This document shows, piece by piece, positions 24,101-33,959 of a stretch of 62,500 bases of DNA (the first letter of the stretch is position 1; every line of letters begins with the position of its first letter). Source of the DNA: Symbiodinium natans (lineage: Eukaryota; Sar; Dinophyceae; Suessiales; Symbiodiniaceae). The notes under the pieces were generated by a model. The model was not told the origin of the DNA. It did no database searches and saw nothing but the letters and a program-made list of their open reading frames with translations. The position numbers were made by a program, and so were the translations under genes. The stretch spans positions 694,265 to 756,764 of the forward strand of contig CAJNDS010001013.1 of NCBI GenBank assembly GCA_905221605.1, in the 5' to 3' direction.

Positions 24101-24640
24101 GCTTCATCATGTTGGCCCATGGAGAATCCAAGTCGCAGCTCGCAACTGCCTAAGTGAGGCCCGCCCTCGACCTCCAAGCGCCAGCAAATAGGACATCCGA
24201 GTCCCAGCCTGAACCTTAATACTTGGTTGCTCTTTTAACCTTTGAATAAGTTAGAGGAACCCCAAAACTCATAAAGTGCCAAAGTTGTAGTAAAGTCCCA
24301 CCAAGAATACTTCGCCCTGAAGATACACAGTTTTGGGGCCTGGGGCTTCGGGATGTTGAAGAAAGCGCAGGTCTGCAAGGGCTTAAAGGCTTAAGCGCCA
24401 GGCTAGGGACTTAGGGGAATGGGGTTTCGTAGGTTCGCCCATGTTAGGGTTTCGGCTTCAGAGTCTTAGGGTTCGGGGTACTAGGCTTTAGGCTTTAGGG
24501 TCTTAGGGTTTTAGGGTTTAGGGCTTCGGGTTTGCTGCCAGGTTGCTGCCCACTCATCAAGGACACCGTGAGGTAGATAGGGGGGCCAGCATACTGCTGC
24601 TGTGCCACCAACTGCCGAGTAGAGCTTTGGGGCCAAACCC
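24101..24640. other. Spacer with weak exon candidate
   Basis: Mostly unique with degenerate TTTAGGG-like units at 24440-24530. Minus 24560-24610 reads QLVAQQQYAGPPIYLT before GTGTCC, weakly coding. This is the one island with TTTAGGG on the left and CCCTAAA on the right. Confidence 0.3.
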
Positions 24641-24835
24641 TAAACCCTAAACCCTAAACCCTAAACCCTAAACCCTAAACCCTAAACCCAGGATCGTAGG
24701 GTGTAGGGTTTAAAGGGTTTTTGAGGTGGATCCATGGCAAGATGACACACGCAACCTCGACGTTGAGAGCATGCTATGGGTCCAGTCTACACGATCTTCC
24801 CCCAAGAGCCCTAAACCCTAAACCCTAAATCCTAA
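24636..24835 (+). repeat. CCCTAAA arrays
   Basis: Eight clean units at 24637-24690 and a short array at 24800-24833, with unique DNA between. Confidence 0.85.
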
Positions 24836-24879
24836 CCAAGCCTCTCTCATGAACACTGGGGTGGATCTGGGGGTCCTAT

Positions 24880-25800
24880 ACCCCTACTTGGAGTAGACCC
24901 TGGAAAAAAAAGAGTACACATTGTTTTGTAAACATAGCTACAATAGGAACCCAGAACCAAAAAGATGTATTAAAGTATGGTACTCCAAAACCCGCATACA
25001 GATTCAATTTCTTTGATTATAAAGGGTTGTATAGGGATTAGGGCCCATCGAAGCTTAGTATCTATTCCGAATCAACCCAAAGCTAGCCCTGGCAAATGTC
25101 CTGCGGGCAGGTGTGTCGGTAGGCCCGTGTGCACTCCCTCCCTCCCTACATGCACGTGTTGCGAGGTAGCACATAAAGCCCAAAACCCTAAAGCCCAAGG
25201 CCCTACCTAAACCCTGAACCCCCAAACCCCAAACCCTCAACCGTGACTCCTCTTGACTTACAAGGCTCCCCAGGAGCACTGTGGGAAAGACGGGGGGGCC
25301 TCTAAGGGAAGCCTCACCCCTTTCCATGGGAAGAAACAGGAAAACCTACGGTAACCCCCCCCCCCCCCCCCAATCTTAACCCATTGGGAGCATTTAATAC
25401 TAGAGGGTAGGGGGGGGGATTTAGTATTCAGGGATAGGGGATTGGACATATACCCCTTATTATATACCATATAACCCAGAGGCCCATACTTCAGAACCCT
25501 TTAAGGGACCCATAGAAAGGGAAATTTCGAAAACCCTACGGTAGACCCTCTGGTTCTTAGTAGGGAGTGAGGGAATCAGGGCCCTATATATATATATATA
25601 TGAATATGTATGCTTTAAGGGATTCTATAGGGTACCTCATTCCCTCATTCACTACCAAAAACCAGCCAGTCGACCCTGAAGGCCCTGGGCCTGGGCATGG
25701 GCCTGCGCCTGGGCCTGGGCCTGCGCATGCGCCAGCTGCCGCGCGTTCATGGCCGCCATGTGGTCCAATTGTGTTCCGAGAGCCCGGGAAGTCTGCCGAA
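24880..25800. mobile_element. Cluster of degenerate hairpin elements
   Basis: A family 5-like piece at 24880-24990 (ACCCAGAACCAAAAAG), C17 at 25355-25371, a palindromic element around TTAATACTAGAGGG / GGGGATTTAGTATT, and an element with CCCATACTTCAGAACCC and CCTCATTCCCTCATTC. Similar pieces occur at 31370, 38155 and 48430. Confidence 0.5.
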
Positions 25801-25809
25801 CCGTGGGGG

Positions 25810-26055
25810 CCCTAAACCCTAAACCCTAAACCCTAAACCCTGAACTCTAAACCCTAAACCCTAAACCCTAAACCCTAAACCCTAAACCCTAAACCCTAAA
25901 CCCTGACAAAGTGGGTTTTGCTGCAGCCCTACGCACTTCTTCGGGCGGAGGCCGTTGAGGACTTCGCCAGTCAGCGGTAGCTCTGACAGCCCTAAGCTGT
26001 AGAGAAACCCTAAACCCTAAACCCTAAACCCTAAGCCCTAAACCCTAAACACTTA
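25810..26055 (+). repeat. CCCTAAA arrays flanking a small island
   Basis: Clean arrays at 25810-25905 and 26005-26050. The island between reads LSELPLTGE on minus (25963-25991, AG|G acceptor, GT donor), a weak exon candidate. Confidence 0.8.
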
Positions 26056-26460
26056 ACGGACCCTCCAGATCGATGTACTCCAGGCTGCTGAGCCAAACAA
26101 ATACTGCGGGACCAAGCAGATTGTTCGAAACTCTCAGACCTAAATGCCTGAACCCTAGACCCTAACTGACCCTAAATGACCAGTCCAGATCCTAAAAATC
26201 AAGCTGCCCCGCTTCCCAAGAACCCTGAACAACCCCAACCTGAATCAACAACATTCCCTACTATCACACCCAGCAAGACAAAAACCACAGACACCGACGA
26301 AACATCCCAAGAACTCCATCTTACACAAGGGCAGCGCCTATCCACAACGAGTCAGGGCTTAAACCCCAAACCCCAATCCCTAAACCCTAAACCCTAAACC
26401 CTAAACCCTAAACCCTAAACCCTAAACCCTAAACCCTAAACCCTAAGCCAGGCCCAGGGT
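26056..26460 (+). repeat. Spacer and CCCTAAA array
   Basis: Array at 26365-26447. In the spacer, minus 26060-26110 reads LSSLEYIDLEG, resembling one leucine-rich repeat, too short to call. Confidence 0.6.
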
Positions 26461-26829
26461 TTCAGGCTCAAGGTGCAGTTCAGGATCGAGAGCTTGTAGA
26501 CACGGGACGAATGTCTAAACATTGAAGCCGAAGCCACTGAAGAAAGCAGAGCCCCCACCCCCTCCTAAACCCTAAGCCCATGTGCAAGCTGAGTTTAGAG
26601 ATGAGTTGAGTGTTTAGAGTTCAGGCTTGCGGGTTTGCAGAGTTTAGACTCGGCTAGGGTTTCGCTGCTGGCATTGCACTAAGGCGCGCTCATCCCAAAC
26701 CCCCAAACCTTCAACCTGTTTGGGATTTTCAGGTTTCTGCCAGGTGGCCAAGAAGGCAGGCAGAAACTGCCAGTAGCGCATGGCTCGGCACCCTCTAGGC
26801 TTGTCTGAGCTTGCGAGGCTTGCGCTGAG
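26461..26829. other. Unique spacer
   Basis: No coding signal or repeat family recognised. Confidence 0.4.
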
Positions 26830-26904
26830 GCTTGTGGGAGTTGAGGGGGTTGAGGGGGGTTGAGGGGCTGAGGGGCTGAGGGTTTGGGGTTTAGGGTTTA
26901 GGGT

Positions 26905-26964
<60 letters not shown>

Positions 26965-27125
26965 GGTTTAGGGTTTAGGGTTTAGGGTTTAGGGTAGGCA
27001 CTCTTGGCCAGCTGAGCTTCTGAGACTTTCAGGGCCTTCGGGGTTGAGGGGCCCATGGTGTATGGACCATACACCCTAAAACCTAAACCCTAAACCCTAA
27101 ACCCTAAACCCTAAATCCTGAATCC
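26830..27125 (+). repeat. TTGAGGG block, TTTAGGG and CCCTAAA arrays
   Basis: About 12 uniform TTGAGGG units, then TTTAGGG to 26995, then a facing CCCTAAA array at 27075-27120. Confidence 0.95.
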
Positions 27126-27400
27126 TAAGCTGGTGTTTAGGGTGTAGGGGTTCCTTCTGGCTGAAAAGGGTTGAGATCTGGCAGATGGTGGGGGCTTTGA
27201 GCACTTGGGGCTTCTCCAGCAAGAAGCCTGCATCCTGACAATAGAGCAACCGTGATCGTCGCCGTTCCGAACAGCCCTGACAAAAAATTGAACAGCAATA
27301 TTGATGATGATGACAATGATGCTGACAACCTTTCGAAACAATTCCAGTAGCAAAGGTGGCAGCTGCAACAAACGCTATTAATTAAAACAGTGATTCTTAA
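27126..27400. other. Unique spacer with hydrophobic open frame
   Basis: A minus frame reads VVSIIVIIINIAVQFFV, a possible membrane segment. No AG|G exon structure was found and it may be chance. Confidence 0.25.
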
Positions 27401-28075
27401 ACCCGAAGTCCTAAACCCTGAATCCGAAACTCCAAATCCGAAACCCTAAACCCCAAACCCTAAACCCCAAACCCTTAACCCTAAACCCTAAGCCCGAAAC
27501 CCTAAACCCTAAACGCCAAACCCTAAAGCCTAAGGGCCGACACGGCAACCTGTTTTCGACTCTTGAACCCCAAACCCCAAATGCCTTCCGCGATAAGCGC
27601 TAAGGGGAGTCTCGTGGGCCCTTAATATGGTCCCTTACCTCCCCTTTTAAGCGCCCATACTAAGGGACCGTGTATCTCCCGCTGGAGGCTAAGGCGCAAG
27701 GGCTGTTCAAAAATGATGGACCCTGTTGAACGTGTCCTAACTGTTGGGGTTTCAGGGTTTAGGGTTTAGGGTTTGTGGTTTAGGGTTTGGTGGTTTAGGG
27801 TTTGGTGGTTTAGGGTTTGGTGGTTTAGGGTTTAGGGTTTAGGGTTTTGGATTTAGGATTTAGGGTTTAGGGTTTAGGGTTTAGGGTTTAGGGCTTAGGG
27901 TTCAGGGTGCATGGTGGGGTTTAGGGGATTGAGGTCCGGAGCTTCCCAAATGGCATGCAACATCTGCCATGCTTGAAAAGAAACCCTAATCCTTACACCC
28001 CCTTCAACCCCAAGCCCCAAACCCTAAACCCTGCACCCTAAGCCCTAAACCCTAAACCCTAAACACGCTTCACCC
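27400..28075. repeat. Facing CCCTAAA and TTTAGGG arrays
   Basis: CCCTAAA/CCCCAAA at 27400-27535; TTTAGGG with a GGTTTGGTGGTTTAGG variant at 27755-27910; CCCTAAA again at 28010-28070. Confidence 0.9.
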
Positions 28076-28374
28076 TCAAGGGCCTCATACCTCAAACCCT
28101 TAAACCCCTCGCGGTCCTGAGTCAGGCAGTCTGGCGCACCTCGGTGTCTTGAAGACGCAGGCCTGCAAGCCTAAAACCCCCCAAAACCCTAAACCCTGAA
28201 CCTAAAGCCTAAACCCCCCAATAAGACCTTACCCCCAACACCCCAAATTGAACACATCAGCAGCTTCATTGCTTGAAAGTTCGGATCTCACTCAGAATCC
28301 AAATCCCCAAGGATTGAAGCCCTCACTCCCTCCTGGTACGAACGGATTTCACGTTCTAGGGAGTTGTGAGGTAT

Positions 28375-28500
28375 TAGGGTTTGTGTTTGGGGTTTAGGGT
28401 TTAGGGTTTAGGGTTTAGGGTTTAGGGTTTAGGGTTTAGGGTTTAGGGTTTAGGGTTTAGGGTTTAGGGTTTAGGGTTTAGGGTTTAGGGTTTAGGGCTT
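28375..28500 (+). repeat. TTTAGGG array
   Basis: About 17 clean units. Confidence 0.98.
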
Positions 28501-28581
28501 CCCTCCCTTGAGCCGCTGGCCGTCTGCGGCGGCTGCCTTAGAGAGTCCAGACCTCGAGCTGGACAGGGTCCCCGCAAGGCA

Positions 28582-28850
28582 GGGTTTAGGGTTTAGGGTT
28601 TGGGGTGTTTGGGGTGTTTGGGTGTTTAGGTGTTTGGGGTGTTTGGGGGGTTTGGGGTGTTTGGGGTGTTTGGGGTGTTTTGGGGTGTTTGGGGTGTTTG
28701 GGGTGTTTGGGGTGTTTGGGGTGTTTGGGGTGTTTGGGGTGTTTGGGGTGTTTGGGGTGTTTGGGGTGTTTGGGGTATGTGTTTGGTGTGTTTGGGGTGT
28801 TCAGGGTGTTTAGGGTGTTTAGGGGGTTTAGGCGGTTTAGGGTTTAGGGT
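28582..28850 (+). repeat. 9-bp minisatellite TTTGGGGTG
   Basis: About 25 units between two short TTTAGGG runs. The unit looks like a TTTGGGG variant lengthened by two bases. The long frames across it are repeat artefacts. Confidence 0.95.
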
Positions 28851-29700
28851 TTACGGGTACCTCCCAGAATAAACGGTCGGGAATACTTGGATACCTTTGG
28901 GAGAGGTTGGAGACCCTCCCAGAGCCCAGAGCGCAGGGTTAGGGGTGTAAGGGGTTATGGGGCTTGGGTTGTTGAGCGCTTCACAACTCAAATATGCGTG
29001 GCTTGAACCCAAACCCTAGACCCAAAACCGTAAACCCTAAACCCCCTGGCCAAACTGACGATTCGAGACTTCCTCCAGCAAGTTATCCACTGCTCTAGTT
29101 CCAGCCCCATAGCAACCCAAGATCTATGAGGGGGTACCTTTATGGGCCTGCGGAGTTTCTTTCAAAAGCAAAACCCTAAACCCTAAACCCTGAACCCTTA
29201 AAACAAGTAACAGGGTTACAACTTCCTGCGCATCCTAGTGTTTGAAGTCGGGGGAACCTTTGGGCTCGCGGCTCGAGGGTTTCAGGGAGAGTTTATGGGG
29301 TTTCGGGTTCAGGGCTTAAGGTGTAGGGTTTAGGATCCTAAAACCCTGAAACCCTAAACCCAAAACCTTAAAACCCTGAAGCCCGAAACCCTAAACCCTT
29401 GCAGAGGCTGTTTCCGGGCCTTTGGCCCAGCCCCGGCCAGCTCTGCAAGGATTCTGTTTTTAGGGCTTTTAGGGTTTAGGGTTTAGGGTTTGTAGTCCCT
29501 ACATCTACACTCCCGCTAAGCCCTACAACCCCAAAAGCCTAAAGCCGCAAGACGATGAAACCCTGTATTGAGCTGCAAAGCCACCTGAGATTCCTCAGGC
29601 GTCCTGCTCCCTTACCCCTTCTAAATTGAGGAGGGTTTAGGATTTAGGATTTAGGGTTTAGGATTTATAGGAAAAAGGGTTTTCGGTTTAATTGGGGTTT
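28851..29700. other. Spacer with scattered degenerate telomere units
   Basis: Short CCCTAAA runs near 29010-29045, 29170-29200 and 29340-29400, and TTTAGGG runs near 29470-29490 and 29635-29670. No gene recognised. Confidence 0.5.
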
Positions 29701-29826
29701 AGTGCTCAGAACCATTTTGTAAAATATATTTTGGTTACTGGTGATTCAGCAGGCGGTGTTGGAGCAACAAATAATGTTGATTTTATTGCAGATTTATTGA
29801 GTTCTTTGCTGGACAAACACGTTTAA
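29701..29826 (+). pseudogene. Pectin acetylesterase / NOTUM-like fragment
   Basis: The plus frame reads YILVTGDSAGGVGATNNVDF then IADLLSSLLDKHV and a stop. GDSAGG is the nucleophile elbow (G-x-S-A-G-G) of the pectin acetylesterase/NOTUM family of secreted carboxylesterases, with the usual NVD soon after. Only about 40 codons remain, starting at a telomere-like run, so it is a fragment or a single exon. Its AT-rich composition and plus strand set it apart from the GC-rich minus-strand exons and match the helicase island. Confidence 0.6.
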
Positions 29827-30119
29827 AAATCAAATAAAAACAAACAAAATATAAAAATGAATACTGATGTAGCACAAAAAACTGTGCAATTTCGTTAGTA
29901 ACATCTTTAGATTCAATGCTCAATGGGATATAAACAGGTTCTACAGTAGAGACTGCGTAGCATGGATGCCTCCGGAATCTTAAGGCCTCATCCTGAATTT
30001 TGGCAGTTTTGTAGGACGTTGTAGCTTACTGTTGGGTAGCAGCGAATGAGGGAATTAAGGCCCTATATATGAGCCGTGTTTTTTCTCTAGCATGAATCGA
30101 TGGACATTATAACCCTTCC

Positions 30120-30465
30120 GCACGGCGTGTTCTGCCTGTTCCGCGTTCCTTCCGCGAGCCTTCCGCGAGCCTTCCGCGGAAACGCGATTCCACCTTCGCA
30201 CCTGGCCCGAAACAGAAATGAGTGCATAATGTGTATATGAGGATGAGGCATGGACTCTATCTAGGCCTCCAAAACGACCCGTCGCCTTCCGCGGAGCTTC
30301 CGCAACCCTTCCGCGGGCCTTCCGCGCAGATCCGCTCTCCGAAACGGTTGCCGGCATGTTGGGCATCCATTATATCTAAGTTTCAAGCACGCCGCCCTTC
30401 CGCGAGCCTTGCGCGGACACCACGCCTTCCGCGGACCCTTCCGCGACCTTCCGCGGAATCTTGTT
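30120..30465. repeat. Degenerate CCTTCCGCG repeat block
   Basis: At least 15 copies of a 9-base motif close to CCTTCCGCG or GAGCCTTCCGCG. The minus frame through it (ARKARGR-like peptides) reflects the repeat. Confidence 0.8.
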
Positions 30466-30569
30466 CACCTCTTCACCCCTGCCGCGGACAAAAACAATGT
30501 CCGCTGCAAAGTACCTATGCTCGAGCGCCTAAAAAAACGCAGATCTTTTGGTTCCGTGTCCCGTGTCGG

Positions 30570-30671
30570 TACCCCCACCCCCCACCCCACCCCCCACCCC
30601 ACCCCCCACCCCACCCCCCACCCCACCCCCCACCCCACCCCCCACCCCACCCCCCCCCCCCCCCCCCCCCC
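30570..30671 (+). repeat. CCCCACCCC minisatellite ending in C22
   Basis: 14-bp CCACCCCACCCCC units pass into a C22 run (30650-30671). Proline-rich frames here are artefacts. Confidence 0.95.
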
Positions 30672-31023
30672 ACCCCCCCTAAACCCTAAACCCCTAAACC
30701 GAAACCCCACACCCTTGTCTGGCCCCCCACCTGGCCCCCCTGACCCCTCGCTGGGCCTCCTGCCCTCCTCTGACCCTGCCAGGCCTGCCACCCACAACCG
30801 GCTGGTCCCTGACTGGGTGCCTGGCCGAGCCCGCCTCTCTAAAACTTACTGCAACCTTTCCTGAAACTGCCTAAGTTTTTAGAAGTGGGCTGTTTTCTGA
30901 GTTTAGGCCTAAACCCTAAAAGGAATAGGTTTGGGTGGCTTTGCCGCCTTGGACGGCGTGGGGTGGGAGAAAGTTGTTAGATGGCCCTCCACAATCGGGC
31001 CTAAGCTGCTCTTCGCACCTCAC

Positions 31024-31053
31024 GAAGCTTTCGAGCTTGTTCCGAAACCTAAC
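31024..31053 (-). CDS. Candidate exon, unknown protein
   Basis: Acceptor GTGAAG|G, reading VRFRNKLESF, with donor TTC|GTGAGG. Splice sites agree with the local style, but it is only ten codons. Confidence 0.4.
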
Positions 31054-31081
31054 CTTCACAGCATCTACGCCCTATCACAGC

Positions 31082-31265
31082 AAACCCTAAACCCTAAACC
31101 CTAAACCCTAAACCCTAAACCCTCAACCCTAAACCCTAAACCCTCAACCCTAAACCCTAAACCCTAAACCCTAAACCCTAAACCCTAAACCCTAAACCCT
31201 AAACCCTAAACCCTAAACCCTAAACCCTAAACCCTAAACCTAAACCCTAAACCCAAACCCCAACC
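31082..31265 (+). repeat. CCCTAAA array
   Basis: About 25 nearly perfect units. Confidence 0.98.
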
Positions 31266-31311
31266 ACTCCACCCCCAAACCACAGGGGGCGGGGCGGGGA
31301 AAGAATTTGGA

Positions 31312-31440
31312 GGGGGGGGGGGGGGGGGCATGGGGGGGGTGGGGGGGGTGGGGGGACCCGACGCTGCACCATATTTACCCTTTAAGGGATTGTATAGGGT
31401 ACCTCATTCCCCCATTCCCTGCTAACCAACAGTAAGGTAA
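31312..31440. repeat. G-rich tract and dispersed element
   Basis: G17 at 31312-31328, further G runs, then TTTAAGGGATTGTATAGGG, which matches 25615-25640. Confidence 0.6.
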
Positions 31441-31625
31441 AATGAACCAGAAGCCCTGAAATTGACCCGCCCCAAGGACGGAACGCATCGTGGAGGAAGT
31501 AGAACCTCCCGCTCTTCAGGGATAGGCTTAGGTTTAGGGTTTACGGTTTTGAGTTTAGGGCTTAGGCTTGCGAAAGAGGAGAGGAGGAGACATCTAAGGT
31601 TAAGGCTCAGGGGCTCCGAAAAGGG

Positions 31626-31757
31626 CTTGCTGGAGGTTCATTTGGGTAGTTATAAGTAGGGGTTATGAGTTCTAAGTATGGTACCTATGCTTATACTCCG
31701 ATTTAGGGCATGTAATTAGAACCCCTACAAATCACGACCCATGAACCTCCAAGTAGG
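31626..31757. mobile_element. Hairpin element family 3
   Basis: TTGCTGGAGGTTCAT on the left and CATGAACCTCCAAGTA on the right, with a GTTATAAGTAGGGG core. Confidence 0.8.
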
Positions 31758-32039
31758 GATCAGGACCTGCTGGCACGGCTATCTCCTTTGAGCTGAGGAA
31801 TCGGGTTTAGGGTTTAGGGTGCAGGGTTCACTGCTTTCCTTTCCTCAGTTTGCTCGGGCAACCATGCAAGGAAAATGCCCTGAAGGACGTGCCCCACATT
31901 CCCTAAACTCCAGGCCCAAAACTCGCGCCCTTCACCCCAAGCCAAACACAACAAAAACAAAATCCCTTTACCCAAGGACCAAACAAGAAAGCCCTGAAGC
32001 TCTGAGAGCCTGAAACCTAGACTTCCTCGAAGCCTCTGA

Positions 32040-32480
32040 ACCCTAAACCCGAAAGCTGTAACCCTAAACCCAAAACCCTAAACCCTAATTAAACCCTAAA
32101 CTCCGCCAAAACCTACACCCCCCAAAACCCTTAAAACTCCTCAGCCCCCTAACTCCCGAACTCCTCCCCCCCCCCCCCCCCGCCAAACGCCCCAGACTCC
32201 ACAAAGAGCCCGATGCCCCTTTATTCAGGAATATACCTTAAATCATTGTAAGGGCCCCTATATGGTTGACGGTATATTCCTTCATTCAGGGGTTTGGGCC
32301 TCTCTGACTCCTTCCCAATAAATGAAACCCGAAGCCTTCAACAGCCCTAAAACCCTAAACTCCCCGAAAATCCGCCAGACACCCCTGAGCTCCCCCAAAC
32401 TCCCCTAACTCCTCACAGAACCCCTAAACCCAAAACCCTAATAACCCTAAATCCTAAATCCCAAACCCTGAACCCTAAAC
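32040..32480. other. Degenerate C-rich telomere texture with hairpin element family 1
   Basis: Degenerate CCCTAAA-like units, C16 at 32166-32181, and a family 1 element at 32205-32310 (AGAGCCCGATGCCCCTTA ... CAGGGGTTTGGGCCTCT). Confidence 0.7.
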
Positions 32481-32518
32481 CTCTCTCAGACTGGAGGCCC
32501 GTCTCATCCCTGGCCTAC

Positions 32519-32551
32519 CAGGCCGGCGGCGACTTTCCAAACGGCGCCAAC
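32519..32551 (-). CDS. Candidate exon, unknown protein
   Basis: Acceptor CGTGAG|G, reading VGAVWKVAAGL, with donor CTG|GTAGGC. CCCTAAA lies on the left and TTTAGGG on the right. Confidence 0.4.
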
Positions 32552-32582
32552 CTCACGTTGAGAGATTCCGGAATTTTCTTAG

Positions 32583-33130
32583 GTGTTTAGGGTTTAGGGT
32601 TTAGGGTTTAGGGTTTAGGGTTTAGGGTTCGGCTGCTTGGAAGATCAGGGTTTAGGGTTTAGGGCTTATAGGGCGTAGGGTTTAGGGTTTAGACGTTTCA
32701 GGCGCTTAGTTGTTTAGGAGGTAGAGTTTCAGGGATACAGGTTTGGGGCTTCGAGTTTGGGGCGTCGCTCACTAAACCCTAAACGCTAAAAGCTAAACCC
32801 TAAACCCTAAACCATGGTTTAGAGTTCCAGGATGTCACCCGGTTGAAAAATGAGGCTTAACTTTAACTTGCGCTGAGCTGAAGCTTGAACTCGGAATCAA
32901 TTAGCTGCACTACCACCCAACTCCTAAACGCTCCAAGAAGCCTAGAGAACGCCCTACAAACCCTGCATGCCCATATAAGGATCCTCAGTGTGGTTTAAGG
33001 TGCATTCCTCAATTAAGGGGTATATTATTGGGCCCTTCAGCTAGACCCTAAACCCTAAACCCTAAACCCTAAATCCTAAACCCTAAACCCTAAACCCTAA
33101 ACCCTAAACCCTAAACCCTAAACCCTCAAG
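32583..33130. repeat. TTTAGGG then CCCTAAA arrays, family 1 arm
   Basis: TTTAGGG at 32583-32630, a family 1 half-element at 32970-33040, and CCCTAAA at 33042-33125. Confidence 0.9.
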
Positions 33131-33184
33131 ACCGGGATAAATAGAAATTGTATGCGTTTCATGTCGAGTAGCTCGTACAATACT

Positions 33185-33350
33185 CCACCCCAGAAGGCCG
33201 AACCCCCAGCCAGCCCCAGCCCCAGCCCCCCCAGCCCCAGCCCCAGCTCCAGCCCCTGCCCCAGCCAGCCCCAGACCCAACCCCAGCCCAGCCCCAGCCC
33301 CAGCCCCCAGCCCCCAACCCCAGCCGCCAGCCCCCAGCCCAACCAGCCAC
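33185..33350 (+). repeat. CCCCAG-rich low-complexity tract
   Basis: Repeated CAGCCC/AGCCCC units. Open frames in several phases are artefacts. Confidence 0.9.
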
Positions 33351-33429
33351 AATCCTAGAACTTTCGTCAAATCCGTGCAGACAAAAAGCAAAAGCAAAAA
33401 CTCTTTCAAGACTTTCGCCCGAAACTTTC

Positions 33430-33845
33430 GCTCAAAACTCCGGACCTGAACCCTGAACCCTATACATAAACCCTAAACCCTAAACCCTAAACCCTAAACC
33501 CTAAACCCTAAACCCTAAACCCTAAACCCTAAACCCTAAACCCTAAGCCCTAAGCCCTAAGCCCTAAGCCCTAAGCCCTGAACCCCAAGCCCTAAGCCCT
33601 AAACCCTAAACCCTATTCCTTCATTGAGGGGTCTTGGGCTCTCTGGTGAACCTGAAGCCCTGAAACCCGGAGGAGGTGAGCTTCCGGGGCTTGGGCGGCT
33701 TCGGAAGCTTTAGGTCTTGGATTCAGTGTTTAGGGTTTAGGGTTTAGGGTTTAAGGTTTAGGGTTTAGGGTTTAGGGTTTAGGGTTTTCTTGGAATTAGG
33801 GTTTAGGGTTAGGGCTTAAGGTTTAGGGTTTAGGATTGTGCAATG
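33430..33845. repeat. CCCTAAA/CCCTAAG array then TTTAGGG array
   Basis: Clean CCCTAAA at 33467-33545 passes into uniform CCCTAAG units to 33600. TTTAGGG follows at 33728-33838. Confidence 0.95.
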
Positions 33846-33856
33846 GCAGTCCCCAC

Positions 33857-33902
33857 CCTGAGCGCTGTGCCGTTCGCGGCCAGCGCAACCACTCCGCCGA
33901 TC
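33857..33902 (-). CDS. Candidate exon, unknown protein
   Basis: Acceptor AGTCAG|G, reading IGGVVALAANGTALR, with donor AGG|GTGGGG. It resembles part of a propeller repeat, but the RCC1-like signature is not complete. Confidence 0.45.
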
Positions 33903-33959
33903 CTGACTGGCTGGGCGGAGCCCTGGAATGTAAGGTTTCGGGTGCTAACTTTAGGGTTC

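Noticed and set aside
25905-25965. Plus-strand RCC1-like scrap (KVGFAAALRTSSGG)
   Set aside because: No matching boundaries, and all firm RCC1-like exons are on minus; the minus reading LSELPLTGE has AG|G and GT.
28508-28872. GVFGVFGVF and CLGCLGCLG frames
   Set aside because: Produced by the 9-bp minisatellite, open in all three plus frames.
30222-30864. Proline/histidine-rich frames
   Set aside because: Produced by the CCCCACCCC tract.
33104-33409. Gly-rich and Pro/Ser-rich frames
   Set aside because: Produced by the CAGCCC tract, open on both strands.
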